This document shows, one piece after another, positions 9,059-19,853 of a stretch of 64,000 bases of DNA; the stretch's first letter is position 1; each line of letters starts with the position of its first letter. The position numbers were made by a program, and so were the translations under genes. The notes beneath the pieces were generated by a model that saw only the letters and a list, made by a program, of their open reading frames with translations, was not told where the DNA came from and ran no database searches. This DNA comes from a bacterium (GTDB lineage: Bacteria; Patescibacteriota; Gracilibacteria; Absconditabacterales; Absconditicoccaceae), in NCBI GenBank assembly GCA_020627925.1, contig JAHDFY010000003.1, positions 62,001 to 126,000 of the forward strand. Reading direction: 5' to 3'.

Positions 9059-10645
9059 TTAGCTTGGCGTAATATCGTTATCAAAGTATTGTTTCATGTA
9101 TGGTTTTTTTGCAATAAGAGCATCGACACTTTTTTCCAAAAGATCATAGTCTCCAGATTTTGGATATACATAAGTGATTGGATCAAGGAGTCAGGTTGGT
9201 CTAATGATTTGCTCAACAACCTTATCTGATAGCTCAAGTTCGTATTGGGCTGGTGTCGCCGAAACAAAAAGTGCTTTTGTCGATCATTTGAGTTTTTTTT
9301 CTATAGAAGAGCGGTGGTGCTCTCATGGTTTTTGACCCATCATGTCAGTAAAACTATTACGATAGTCAAGAAATTCGTTCACCTCTTTCTCTTGTGCGTG
9401 ATAGCGATCTAATTTTTCTTTTTCTTTTTTTGTCATCTTCTTGCTAGCGCTATCTTTTGATGGCTTTTGATAAAGACTATCAACAGATTTCCAACCCATA
9501 ATTGCTTCTACTTCATCATAACGCATAGGTCTATGATCAACAGCAGACGGTAACCTAAATCCATGCCTAATGAGATTAATTTTTCTTGCCCTATCCGCCT
9601 TGGGCATTGCGTTGAGCTGAGGAATCGTCATGTGAGATTCATCAACGATAAGCAGAAAATCATCTGGAAAATAGTCAAAAATAGTGTATGGCGCTTCTCC
9701 AGGCATTCTTTTATCAAAGTATGGCGAGTAATTTTCAATTCATCCTACAAATCAGGTTTCACGAATCATTCTAATATCATAACTTACTCTTTTTTTGAGT
9801 CTGTGTGCTTCCAGAACTAATCATTTTTTTTCCATATCAGCGACTCTCATATCCATTTCTTTTTGAATATCAGCAAGAATGTCATCAATGTTTTCTAAAT
9901 TTTGCAGATATTGTGTTGCAGGCCAGAGCCTCACTTCTTGCACAGAACCTTTGTTTGCAAAGCTAAACATATCTTTAACCTCAATCATTTCTAATGTCTC
10001 TTCATCAAAATGACACCTATACAAAAGCTTGTCAATACTTGAATAAATATCTACCATCTCCCCTTTGAAATCAAACATTCCTGGTTCAATATTGGATTGC
10101 ACGGGCGAATATTGCATCCTAATAAGTTGTTTTTTGAGTTCTTTGAACTCATAGTCTTTACCGACATGAAGCTCTAAGCTATGATCTTCAAAATATTCTT
10201 TTTGTCATAGACCATACAAAGAAGAAGCTGATGCGACTACTATCACGTCTTCTCTTGAAATCAACGATGCCATTGCTCCAAGTCTGTACATTTGGATTTC
10301 TTGGTTGATAGTTGCTTCTTTTTCTATGTAAGTATCTTTGTCTGGAAGGTAGGCTTCTGGTTGATAGTAATCAAAGTATGATACAAAATAATGCACAGCA
10401 TTTTTTGGAAAAAAGTGCTTAAACTCTGTTGCAAGTTGTGCTGCAAGTGTCTTATTATGAGAAAGTATCAACGTTGGCCTTTGATAGTGTTGAATTATAT
10501 TAGCCATGGTAAACGTCTTTCCTGTTCCTGTTGCACCCAATAGTGTGACTGCTTTTTGTCATTGGTCAAAGCTATCAATGATTCATTGAATTGCTTTGGG
10601 TTGATCCCCTGCAGGCTGAAACTCAGATTGTAATTGGAAATTCAT
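9059..10645 (-). CDS. uvrB: UvrB-like excinuclease subunit lacking helicase domain 2 and the UVR motif
   Basis: A 528-residue protein against about 660-680 for ordinary UvrB. The N-terminal part is classic: [10 protein letters not shown], Walker A GATGTGKT (37-44), SHNKTLAAQ, the beta-hairpin region [16 protein letters not shown] box, and [16 protein letters not shown] highly charged insertion of about 65 residues (rich in Lys, with [13 protein letters not shown]) precedes [11 protein letters not shown]...IIRPTGLLDPI. About 35 residues later the protein stops at TAA (9059), so motifs IV-VI of the second RecA domain and the UvrC-binding coiled coil are absent. It converges on the TrpR-like gene, leaving no room for a missing exon-like remainder. 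It may be non-functional, or it may need a partner elsewhere. Confidence 0.85.
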
Positions 10646-10720
10646 ATGCGATCCACGTGATAAATTGCAATGATAGTAGTTATTTATACCAACAAAACAA
10701 GTCGGCGAGATAAGATTTAT

Positions 10721-11047
10721 TTATTCTTTGAGCGGATCATGACTCATGAGATGAAGATGGATATGAAACACTTCTTGTCCATGATTGGCACCCGAATTGT
10801 ATTGTAGCTTACAACCTGTCAGTCCATGTTGCTCAATAAGTTTCCATGCAATATCCATCATGCCTTTGACAAGCTCTTTGTCTTCAGTATTTGTTGCGAC
10901 AAAAGACTGAATTCATTCCTTTTTGGGAATGATAAGGAGATGGGTTTTCATTTGTGGGTTGATATCTTTGAAGACAAGGTAGTCATTATCTTCATAAACG
11001 ATTGTTGCAGGAATTGTTCTCTTAATTATCTCTCAAAATATGGTCAT
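10721..11047 (-). CDS. HIT family nucleotide hydrolase
   Basis: A 108-residue histidine-triad protein of the HINT/Hit1 type. The N-terminal MTIFGEIIKRTIPATIVYEDND strand region and KTHLLIIPKKEG are typical. The catalytic triad HIHLHLMSHD occurs near the C-terminus. TGA encodes Gly twice (IFGEI, KEGIQ). Family members hydrolyse nucleoside phosphoramidates or dinucleoside polyphosphates in the cytoplasm. It lies 75 bp upstream of uvrB in the same orientation. Confidence 0.9.
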
Positions 11048-11182
11048 ATCAATATATTAATTATAAAGAACAACTAATTCTATTGATTTACTTTCTTTTT
11101 TCTATAAAAAGCTGCCAAGGACACTGTCCTCAAATTAATAACAACAGCAATAACAAAAACAAATTAACTTAACAAAAACAAA

Positions 11183-11596
11183 ATGAAAAAGACAAACTTC
11201 TCACTACTTTCAATTCTGCCTCTATTTCTTGCATTAACCTTCAGCAACACAAAGGCTCTAGGTCAAAATGCGACAACAACTTCAGAGGAAAAAGAAGCAT
11301 ATGCTACTTATCTAGCTCTTTACAAAGAAAAGTTAGACACATTAGCAGATTTGCTGCTTAAGGATACAAACTCCTATGAAATAGGCTCTGATTCAACAAA
11401 AAGCATTTCAAAGTTTTCAGAATTAGGCGTTGAAATTCATGCCTACAAAAAAGAAAAAGAATACCCTGATGGCTTTTTCAGAAAATCCAGAATAGAAATA
11501 TTTTGTATCAAAGGTGGAATAAATATGCTAGAAAACGGTATATATAACCCACAGGCAATTGATCAGATTATTAAAAAATTAAATGCTAATAGTTAA
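11183..11596 (+). CDS. Small exported protein of unknown function
   Basis: A 137-residue protein with a Sec-type signal peptide (MKKTNFSLLSILPLFLALTF, cleavage probably after a KALG-like site). The mature region is charged, with one cysteine and a helical C-terminus. It lacks TGA-Gly codons. The leader is A-rich (AACAAAAACAAA before ATG) with no Shine-Dalgarno, the same style as the exported genes at 19854 and 20592. It is flanked by minus-strand genes and has its own terminator, so it looks like an inserted single-gene unit. I do not recognise the family. Confidence 0.7.
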   Translation: MKKTNFSLLSILPLFLALTFSNTKALGQNATTTSEEKEAYATYLALYKEKLDTLADLLLKDTNSYEIGSDSTKSISKFSELGVEIHAYKKEKEYPDGFFRKSRIEIFCIKGGINMLENGIYNPQAIDQIIKKLNANS

Positions 11597-11610
11597 ACTA
11601 ATAACAAAAT

Positions 11611-11644
11611 AAGCTACACGGTATCTACCATGTAGCTTTTTTTA
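11611..11644 (+). terminator. Terminator of the exported-protein gene
   Basis: Hairpin AAGCTACACGGT/ACCATGTAGCTT with a 4-nt loop (one A-A mismatch) followed by eight Ts. Confidence 0.8.
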
Positions 11645-11651
11645 TACAATA

Positions 11652-13400
11652 TTATGATTCTTGGTCTTGAAGTCGTTGTAAGATGATGTCTTTTTTGTTT
11701 CTTGCCTGGATGTCATCAATAACCCAATTAAACGCTTGTGTAATCATTGCTCCAAGTTTTGGTCATGCTGGGAGAGAAAAAGCCTCCATCAAGTCATTTC
11801 CATTGAGGTCCATTGCTTTGATGGTAAATTGTCCTTCTTCTTCCATAATTTCATTAACCATCTCCTCTAGTTCAATCAATTCTTCTATTGCAGGAGGCTG
11901 TACCGGATTTTGTTGTCCTAATCTATCTGCAACAGTGATATCAATAAGATTCAGTACTCTTTCAGGTCCTGCTTCACTGATGAGTTTTCTAATTTTTTTC
12001 TTCCAATTTGCTTTTTTTGCCATGGCAATTTCTCCTATTTTCATATGGTTAGCGACATACCAAGTCAGTGCATCTACTTCTTTTTTACTAAATCATAGCG
12101 CTTTAAAATCAGCAGCAACCATATCGGCACCACATCTTATATGATTGAGCCATGTACCAAAAACTTCTCTCACTTCTTCTTGATTTAATCCCATTTCATA
12201 ACTGTAGTATTGCTCCGTTTTTCCCACATCATGATAGATCATTGCATATCTTGCAATATAATCACCATTGATTTCTTGGAATTCCTTAAGACACAACAAC
12301 GAATGAACATACACATCAAAAGGGTGATATCTTACTGGCTGATTCACTCATTTGGTAGCATATAAAGCCGGAAACAAATATTTGAGCATATTAGTCTCAT
12401 CAAGTAGCCCAATAAATCACGCAGGATTTCCTGATTGAAAAACTTTATCAAGCTCTGTTTTGATTCTTTCTTTTGCGACATGTTGAATCTTGTAATAATT
12501 TTTTTTGACTGCTTTCCAGGTTGTTTTTTCAAAATCAAAGTATGCGCTAGGAAAACACGTTTCTTCTGATTTTTTTTGAAGTTTGTGATTGAGTACATTC
12601 ACAAACCTGAGAGCTCTCATAAGCCTGAGCGCATCTTCTTCTATTCTTTTGTCTGCTTCACCAACAGCTTTGAGTTTTCTGTGTAGCATGTCAAGAAGAC
12701 CTTGAGAGGGATCCAGGACGAATCTCCATCATTCTGACGTGAATCTGTCAGAATCTATTTTTTTGAAATGCTTGTGTATGTATGCAATATACGTGGTTTC
12801 ATCAAATTTTCCCGCAGGAAAAAAGCGTTCAATAAGAGCTGAATCACTAATGAAAACAACATTGAGGGATCACAGTATAGACAGACCTGTTTTTTCAAGT
12901 GATTTGCTGATAGCTTGAGGATCTATTTCTTGCTCATCGCTTTTGCTTGGCTGTGAAGTGAGTTTCTCTGAATGAATAGTCGTGTAATACATTGCATTGA
13001 TAGTAAAGTCTCTTCTTTGTGAGTCAAGCACTAGGTTATCCGTCCAATTGACTTGGTCGGGATGACGAGAGTCCGTATATGCTGATTCAGTACGAAATGG
13101 TGTTATCTCATACTGGAGTGTTTCTTTGCTGTTGTCGGCCGGTTGATCATTTTTGGGAATGATCGTCATCGTTCCATATTTTTCTGTCATGAAAAAAGAA
13201 ATCGCTGATTTATCGATAGAATCAGCAATTGCTTTGGGTTGTCATGCAAGTGTGACATCAAGGTCAACAATCGTTTTGTCAATTCCTAATAAAATATCTC
13301 TTACACATCACCCAACAAGAAAGACATCCTTTCTTTGGAGTTTTTGTTGTACATAAGCAACGTGATTATCTAATTGGTTAAGTTTTTCTAGGTGTAACAT
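11652..13400 (-). CDS. cca: tRNA CCA-adding nucleotidyltransferase with HD domain
   Basis: A 582-residue class II nucleotidyltransferase that builds or repairs the 3' CCA end of tRNAs. Visible parts: FLVGGCVRDILLG (residues about 29-41, with a TGA Gly), the catalytic VDLDVTLAG acidic pair, RRDFTINAMYY, the RLMRALRFVNVL neck region, and an HD domain with YHDVGKTEQY. The protein is longer than usual because of an insertion after the first acidic strand and a C-terminal extension. Poly(A) polymerase (PcnB) is the related alternative; the HD domain favours the CCA enzyme. It stands between rsmG and a convergent exported-protein gene. Confidence 0.88.
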
Positions 13401-13479
13401 GGCAAGAAAAAAAGAATAAGAATTGGATTCACTTTATTATAGTGATGGAATCTAATTGATGCAATAATATTGACTAGAT

Positions 13480-14064
13480 TTAGGCATCCTCAGGTTTTTT
13501 GATGATATAGATCACTCTATCAATATCGCCTTCAAAAAGAGAGTAGTGGTGAGAAAATGCTAATATCAAATCAAGTTTATCGCACATTTTTTCAAGTTCA
13601 GCTAGTTCTTCAGGGACATTAAGCTTATATAATACAAAATATCCTCACTTTTTGACAAGATGATGGCTCCAGTTGAGTAGCTTATCTACATAAGCAACGG
13701 CTCTGGTAACCATCACGTCATACTGTTCTTTGTGATCTTCTGCTCTTGTCCATAGCGCTTTTGCATTAGATATGCCAACTTCTTCGATGATTTGATTGAC
13801 AACTTTGGCTTTTTTTTGTCTTGCATCAATGCCTACAAATGTCGTATCAGGATAGTGCATTGCAAGCGGCATCAATGGAAATCAACCTCCTGTTCCTACG
13901 TCGATAACCGTATCCCCCGGTTGAATAATATCAAATTGTGTCAGTGAAAGTGCGTCTTGGATGTGTTTTTGGTAGACTCATTCTTCATCTCTAATCGCAG
14001 AAAGATTTATTTGAGCGTTGTAATGCAAAAAAGTTTTTATCAAAGTATTTCGTTGTTGGTGCAT
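13480..14064 (-). CDS. rsmG: 16S rRNA m7G527 methyltransferase
   Basis: A 194-residue SAM-dependent methyltransferase. The N-terminal MHQQRNTLIKTFLHYNAQINLSAIRDEEGVYQKHIQDALSL block is the RsmG/GidB signature region. The SAM loop is DVGTGGGFPLMPLA. FVGIDARQKKAKVV and VMVTRAVAYVD follow in the expected order. Its length is slightly below the usual 200-240. TGA encodes Gly in the SAM loop region. Start ATG at 14064; truD follows upstream on the same strand. Confidence 0.92.
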
Positions 14065-14091
14065 AGAGTTATGTGTTAGCTAAAAAAATAG

Positions 14092-15270
14092 TTAATGAGG
14101 AACGATAAGTCTGTTTCCTATCATGGTTGCTTGATCAACATCTTCAAACAATGTTCCGACCAATACCGTTGCATAGCTTCCTGTCGGTAGTGAAAATGTC
14201 AAAAAAATATTGTTTTCCTCGTCAAATTGATAAGAAAATTGATCAGGAAATACCCAAAGAGGTCTTCTTCTTCACAGCATACCAAAGTGTTGGCAGTTTT
14301 CAACTTTTTTGTACCAGAACTTGAGACGAGAGTATAGGCTGTTTTCGTGACGAAATGCTTCTGTGTCGCGAGGCGGAATAAGCCCATGAACTCACAACAA
14401 AGGACCTGTTACTTTTCGTTGATCATTCATAGGTTCTTGATGAGTTGCATATTGTGATATATCATGTTTGATAAGGTTTTTCTGCTCGGATTCATAACGG
14501 TCACGATCAACAATCATAACTTGATTATCTCCAAGATAGTACGCGATACGAGTCAGATTATGATGATTTTTATCAACGAGAATATCTCATTCTAGCAAAT
14601 AATTTTGTTGGGACCATCTTGTAGTGACGTATTTATTGAAATGATAGTTTGCATAGCTTTGTAGTACAAATTTGCTAACATATTGCCCGGGCCAAAATCT
14701 ACTATCAGCAATAACTCTTGTTGCCTTATCAAGGTTCTTCAGTCACTTTCCAAATCTTTGCATTCCATAATAGTTGGGAAATCCATGATGTTTGATACGT
14801 TCCAAACGTTCCAACAGCGCTTCTTTGACTCAAGAAGGAATATCTTTTTGCGCTGCAAGTTTAATGCGAAAAGTGTTTCATATGTTGTCTCCCACACGCA
14901 ATCAACGAGAATACCGTTTTGTTTCCAATACCGAAACACCTTCCAGTTGTTCTAGTAACGCGATAGTTTGCTGCAGTCAGCCCGCCATTGCTACAGCGCT
15001 ATGAGGAATACTTATCCATTGTCTTGTGATAGCTATTTTATCCTTGAGACCAGCAATACCAACGTATTTTTTCATAAGGCCCATTCTCTCACAAAGTTGC
15101 AGCACAACGTCCATGCTGTTTCTATTGTTTTTTTCAAAATGAATATACAAAAAAAGATCCTGACCATCAGTCACGTCAGGAATAGTATTTCAGGTATGAG
15201 GAATTCGCTGCCTTTCTAGTTGTTCATGTACGACAAAGTCCTCTGGCTTTTTTTTGAGACGATAGAGTAT
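14092..15270 (-). CDS. truD: tRNA pseudouridine(13) synthase TruD
   Basis: About 392 residues. The N-terminal KPEDFVVHE motif, the catalytic GLKDKIAITRQ loop, and a C-terminal LTFSLPTGSYATVL-like block identify TruD, which modifies U13 of tRNA-Glu. Several TGAs are read as Gly. There is no ATG, GTG or TTG between the upstream in-frame stop and KPEDF. The only start-like codon is ATA at 15270, 14 nt after a TATAAT box, so 15270 is a best guess; an internal GTG would remove the conserved motif. It ends 27 bp before rsmG and probably shares its transcript. Confidence 0.85.
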
Positions 15271-15284
15271 GGAAAAATTTACAA

Positions 15285-15290
15285 ATTATA
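15285..15290 (-). promoter_or_regulatory. -10 box of truD
   Basis: Minus-strand TATAAT ending 14 nt ahead of the first possible truD codon. The expected transcript would start within about 7 nt of the coding region, suggesting leaderless or near-leaderless translation. Confidence 0.45.
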
Positions 15291-15358
15291 AAAAACCTAT
15301 AAATAATAGCATATCTATAAAATACAGAATTGTTTTTTATTTACAATGCTCTTCTGTC

Positions 15359-16015
15359 CTATAAATTTTTTAAAAGTTGGTTACAAGCATTATCGAATGT
15401 TGCCTCATTAAGTGAAAAAAATGATTCTATAGAATTTTTATAAATAAATTTGTGAGCAAAAATAGTTCAGTCATTAAATTCTATGAGTAAGCAATTTTCT
15501 TGGTCTATTGCAGAAATATCTTTGCGAGTATATTCTTTTATTCTTCCAGACAGAGAAAAAAGAAAGCCATTTTTGTCTATGAAGAATGGTTCTATAGCAT
15601 CTAACAATCAAATAAATCGTTCGTTTGATTCGAGTTGTTTGCTGTTAAGACGATCCACTCAGAAACCAGGGATTTTATGTCGAAGAAAATATATATTTCA
15701 TCAATTATCACTAAATAACATATTGTTGTATAAATTGTTGAATTCATCAAGACTCTGTAAATCGTCAACAGGCTTTCATAAAACAAAAATATTTTTACTA
15801 TGATGCAATATAATACCACTATGATAGATTTCTGATTCCCTGACATCTCAAGAAAAAATTGTGTCTTCTTCAAAATATAGGCCATTTTGATCATAGCTAT
15901 ACCATTGATTTAGTGATATTTTCTGAGTGCTTCTTTTTCCATTGTTATATTGTATTGCAAAAAAAGCGACAATTATAAGTGTTATTATTCCTAGTCATGA
16001 CATATATTTTTTCAT
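15359..16015 (-). CDS. Membrane-anchored DKNYY-like protein
   Basis: A 218-residue protein with one N-terminal transmembrane helix or uncleaved signal (MKKYMSGLGIITLIIVAFFA). The extracytoplasmic region has IYHSGIILHHSKNIFVLGK and FIDKNGFLFSLSGRI segments resembling DKNYY-family repeats, in which DKN-aromatic motifs recur. It is extremely rich in TGA codons: I count about eight of roughly fifteen glycines, so in the standard code it vanishes completely. No neighbour suggests a function. It lies between the truD promoter and the terminator at 16044. Confidence 0.7.
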
Positions 16016-16043
16016 CTTAATAATACTATAATAATACAAATAA

Positions 16044-16078
16044 ACTACTTGTTGACGTACAACAAGTAGTCTGAATTT
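16044..16078. terminator. Hairpin between phosphoesterase gene and DKNYY-like gene
   Basis: An 11-bp perfect stem ACTACTTGTTG/CAACAAGTAGT with loop ACGTA. A T-run appears on the plus side after five bases. Being between two minus-strand genes, it probably ends the murC-phosphoesterase transcript, although the U-tract on that strand is poor. Confidence 0.5.
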
Positions 16079-16179
16079 TTTCTCAGTACAAAAGAGATGC
16101 TATTTTGTTATAACAATCATAACATCAGTATTGGGATCTCTCCCCTCAACTATCTTCATACTATTAGAACACAACAAAA

Positions 16180-17448
16180 CTAGTGAAGACCAAGATCCTT
16201 CAACTCATTAAAATAAGAGTCTTTTTCTTGTGGATATTTTTTTGTAATATATTCTTCCAAGATAGCTTTCCAATCATGTCGTCCTCCTGAAAAATCTTTG
16301 GTACTTGTTTCCAATTGTGCAAGAAGGTTACTTACATTTTGACGTTTTTTGTAAAGTTTGATGTTGGCAAAGGTATCATGGAGATCACTTTCTATATATC
16401 TTGGCAGTAGCTCGTAATCAATCACAGGCGTTACCAAAGAAATACTTACATTTCATCGATGTACATCGCTATCATGGTTCACAATGTGGTAATGGTCTGA
16501 TGTGCTAATATTTTCCTGAGAAGAGGCAATAATAGCGCGCCAACGATCATCCAGTCAGGATTGAGTAATTGTTGTATCATGATCATCTATTTCAAAACGC
16601 ACATAAGGGTTAACATGGGTCGCATAGGCATGGAATTTATTCTCTTTCGTATCCCATTGTCGCAAATATTTTTGTTGATTGTATTCCAGAGGACTTGTTG
16701 ACCAAACACTTCCTGTACAGAGATAATTTTTGATCGTAAATGCTTGATGAATATGTCCAGAAATCATCGATAATCATGGATAATTCATCCAGTCAGGACT
16801 CAGCGCAACATCTCTATATTTAAACGAAGTTTTTTGACCGGGAAACTTAGTATCAGCAACGTAATAGTGATGAATGACAGTCAGTGACGAAGAATCCAGC
16901 ACATAGCCTAATAATTGATTATTTAACTCACCAGAAAATTGTTCATATTTGTTGTCTGATTTTTTGAGTTGTTTGCTTGTTTCATGAATTTTCATCAACA
17001 AAGGATCTGTTTTGATTGCCGATTCATCAAGACGCAATCCTTGAGGAAGATCTTCTACTTGTAAGACAAAAGGCAAAAAAAGTATTTCCTGACCCTCGAT
17101 GTTCGTTTTGAGCGGCTTCGTAATGAAGTGTAGTGATCATTTCGCGTTATCGCTTTCTACATTGGCTAGCGCATCAATTGCGTACTGTCCTTCTGCATAG
17201 ACAAAATGTTCGCCTAACCAGTCATGATTCCCTGCCAACACATAAACATTTTTTCCTTGTTGATAAAGTTCCACAAACAATCCAAACAACTTGAGTAATG
17301 ATTTTCTATGATAAGAAAAATGATACACATAATCTCCCACAAAAACAATGTTGTTTTCTTTTGGATGATCAGCGACAAAATCGCGCACCGATTGCACGAT
17401 TTTGTCTCCATATTTTGCTTGAATATGTATGTCTCCTATCAATAGCAT
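16180..17448 (-). CDS. Calcineurin-like metallophosphoesterase (SbcD/Mre11-like layout)
   Basis: A 422-residue protein with all metal-binding motifs of the family: GDIHIQ (residues about 5-10), GDYVYH, AGNHDW, HHYY and SGHIHQAF. The C-terminal half carries an accessory domain without recognisable motifs. The layout recalls SbcD/Mre11 nucleases, but there is no SbcC neighbour. Its ATG overlaps the murC TAA (TAATG), so it is translationally coupled to murC. Substrate unknown. Confidence 0.85.
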
Positions 17449-18875
17449 TATAGTTTTGTTCTCACCAAATAATCTAAATTACCTGCAGCAAAAATCACTA
17501 GAATATGATTATCTCCTGCATGATGTATTGTTTGTAAAATAGTAGTAAGATCAGTTTCATATGTTCATTGGCACTCATCCGCAAACAGCTCTCCCAAACG
17601 TTGAAAGGAGTCTATTGTATGGCTTGTCACCTTACTAAAATCAAAGTCTTCTATTTTTTCTCTTGCCGTGTACAATGTGTAGATAACGCATTGATCATAT
17701 TGACGCAGCGCAGCAGCAAAATCATGCCAACCTTCTACAACTCTTCTTGCTTGATGAGGTTGGAACAGTGCGGTAATAGTGTGATGCGGGTAGCGCTCTC
17801 TCAATGCATTGATATTGGCTTGTAGGGCTGGTGCATGATGAGAATAATCAGTATACAACAATGAACCATTCCCTAAGTCCTTGAGGAGTTCCATTCTTCT
17901 CCAAAGTCACCTAAAATCTTTGAGTGAACTACTAATAGTTGTTTCTTCTAATGAAGGATCCATTGCCTGAAACAATGCAGCAATTTGGTTTGCGTTCCAT
18001 TGATGATGTTCACCAAAAAGAGTAGTGAAAGGAATTTTTTGTCATAATGCTGGTGAAATTTTTATTGGAGAAGCAATTGCTGTGATATCAGCGTATTGCT
18101 CAAGAACATCATGGGCTTGTTGGCTCATAAATGCAGTATGTTTAGTATGGATGATAAGTTGTTCAAATGCCTCGACATAGCTTTCCATTGTCGGAAAAAA
18201 ATCAACATGATCATGATCAATATTGGTAACAACAGAAAAATCATTGTCATAATGCAAAAAGTGATTCTTGAATTCACAAGCTTCTACAAAAAATCGATAT
18301 TTTTTGAATAGTTGAGGATCTGTTGCATTTTTTGCAGTAAAAAGCGAGTCAAAAATACTTTTGATGTCGTCTTTGGCTTCATGATTGAGTGCATAATTTT
18401 GATTGTCAAAATCTGGCATAAAAGCACCAAGTATTCCTATTCCAAATGTAGCAAAAAGCTTGTGAGCACCATAGACTGCCAGTCACGTGATGCTACTTTT
18501 TCCGTTGCTTCACGCAAACGAGACGGTCCTGAAACGTTTGCTTATTTCTCCAAGAAACTCACTATAGGTAAACGGACGATGAAAATGTTTGTTGTCATTA
18601 CGCTCTTGTAATGCAAAACTTTTGCTTACTTCCGGTCATTCTTTGATTGCTTGAATATCCGAATATATCACATAATCTTCTCGTTGTACCTCGTAATTTC
18701 CATGACCAATAATAACATGAATTCATTGTTTGGCCAATTTTTCGGTAATTTCACTTTGGTTTTTGTCTATGACGATTATATTGTCATAACCTAAGTCACG
18801 AAAAAGAAGTGCAAGTGCAGACATTCCTGCACCACCTCCACCGACGAGTACAATGTTTCCTTTTCCCTTGAACAT
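17448..18875 (-). CDS. murC: UDP-N-acetylmuramate-L-alanine ligase
   Basis: A 475-residue Mur ligase. The N-terminal Rossmann motif VGGGGAGMSALA (residues about 11-22) binds the UDP-sugar. The ATP P-loop is AGSNGKSSITG (121-131), with the first Gly encoded by TGA. NIDHDHVDFF and YTDYSHHAPAL are the central and C-terminal ligase motifs. The P-loop differs from the usual GTHGKTTT of MurC, so Mpl (recycling ligase) is an alternative. No other mur gene is in the window. It overlaps the phosphoesterase by one base. The promoter is presumably in the 190-bp divergent gap to the gene at 19066. Confidence 0.88.
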
Positions 18876-19000
18876 GTTTCTATGTGGAATGTAAAACTAC
18901 CATCATCTATACAAAAAAACTTTCAATCTACAATCAAAACTTACACATACATCCAAAACATCAAAAAAGTCAGTATTATGTTTTTTTTAGAGAAAGAAAT

Positions 19001-19028
19001 TTGCGTCTTGGCATAATCTCGTTATAAT
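19001..19028 (+). promoter_or_regulatory. Candidate promoter of the TraC-like gene
   Basis: TTGCGT (-35), 16-bp spacer, TATAAT (-10). The start codon lies 37 nt downstream of the -10 box. Confidence 0.5.
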
Positions 19029-19065
19029 AATACCGATAAGCCAACTTTTACATTCTATATATGTA

Positions 19066-19758
19066 ATGGCAGGATCTGATTCATTAAAAATAAAGCTGAA
19101 TAAAAAAGGAGATGCAGTGTACAATACTGAGACAATGCTTCCTTTTTCTGAAATTCAAGGAAATACCGTGATTCTCAAGGATGGAGGACTGAGAGGAGTT
19201 ATCAAGGTGGAAGGAGTGAATTTGGATCTAAAAAATGGTGACGAAATTGCGATTGTAATTGAGCAATACAAAAGATTTGTTAATGGGTTGGGTTTTCCGG
19301 TGCAAATCATTGTTCGTAATACTTATTTGGATCTTTCAGAATATCTCAAATATGTGACAGGAAATGTAACGAAGATTGACGATAATCCAGTATTAAAACA
19401 ACAAGGAGAAAAATACTTACAATTTCTCGATTCAATCAATTTGCAGCAAGGACTCGTATTTTCCAAGGAATTCTATGTCGTTGTGCCTTTTTATCCTGCA
19501 GGAGAAGATGACAAAAACGTAAGAAAAGCTCGATGGGCAAAGTTGTTAGATACGTTAAACGCAAAGGATAGTGCCGAAAAAATAGTGCAAAGGTATAGAT
19601 GATTTGTCAAAAATAGAAGAAAATTAGACACAAGAGTGAGTTTGATTATGGACGGATTAGCGGGGATTGGATTGACCGTTTCAAGGCTTCAATTGAAGGA
19701 ACTGACAGAACTGTTTTTCAAATACTACAATCCACAAGCAGACTCATCACAAGCGTAA
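19066..19758 (+). CDS. TraC-like domain protein (type IV secretion ATPase N-terminal-like)
   Basis: A 230-residue soluble protein. The segment LPFSEIQGNTVILKDGGLRGVIKVEGVNLDLKNGDE, followed by YKRFVNGLGFPVQIIVRN and FYVVVPFYPAG, matches the TraC/VirB4 N-terminal domain often found in CPR genomes as a free-standing protein. One TGA is read as Gly (RYRGFVK). In conjugation systems this domain precedes an ATPase, but no ATPase, VirB or pilus gene is adjacent here. It may serve a type IV pilus or secretion system encoded elsewhere. Confidence 0.75.
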
Positions 19759-19784
19759 GACAGGTCATAAGACTTGTCTTTTTT
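19757..19784 (+). terminator. Terminator of the TraC-like gene
   Basis: Stem AAGACAGGTC/GACTTGTCTT with loop ATAA and six Ts; it begins within the stop codon region. Confidence 0.75.
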
Positions 19785-19853
19785 GATTGTATTGATATAA
19801 TATAAAAGTAAAAAAAATTATAAACCAAATTAAAAAACTACATTAACATTAAA

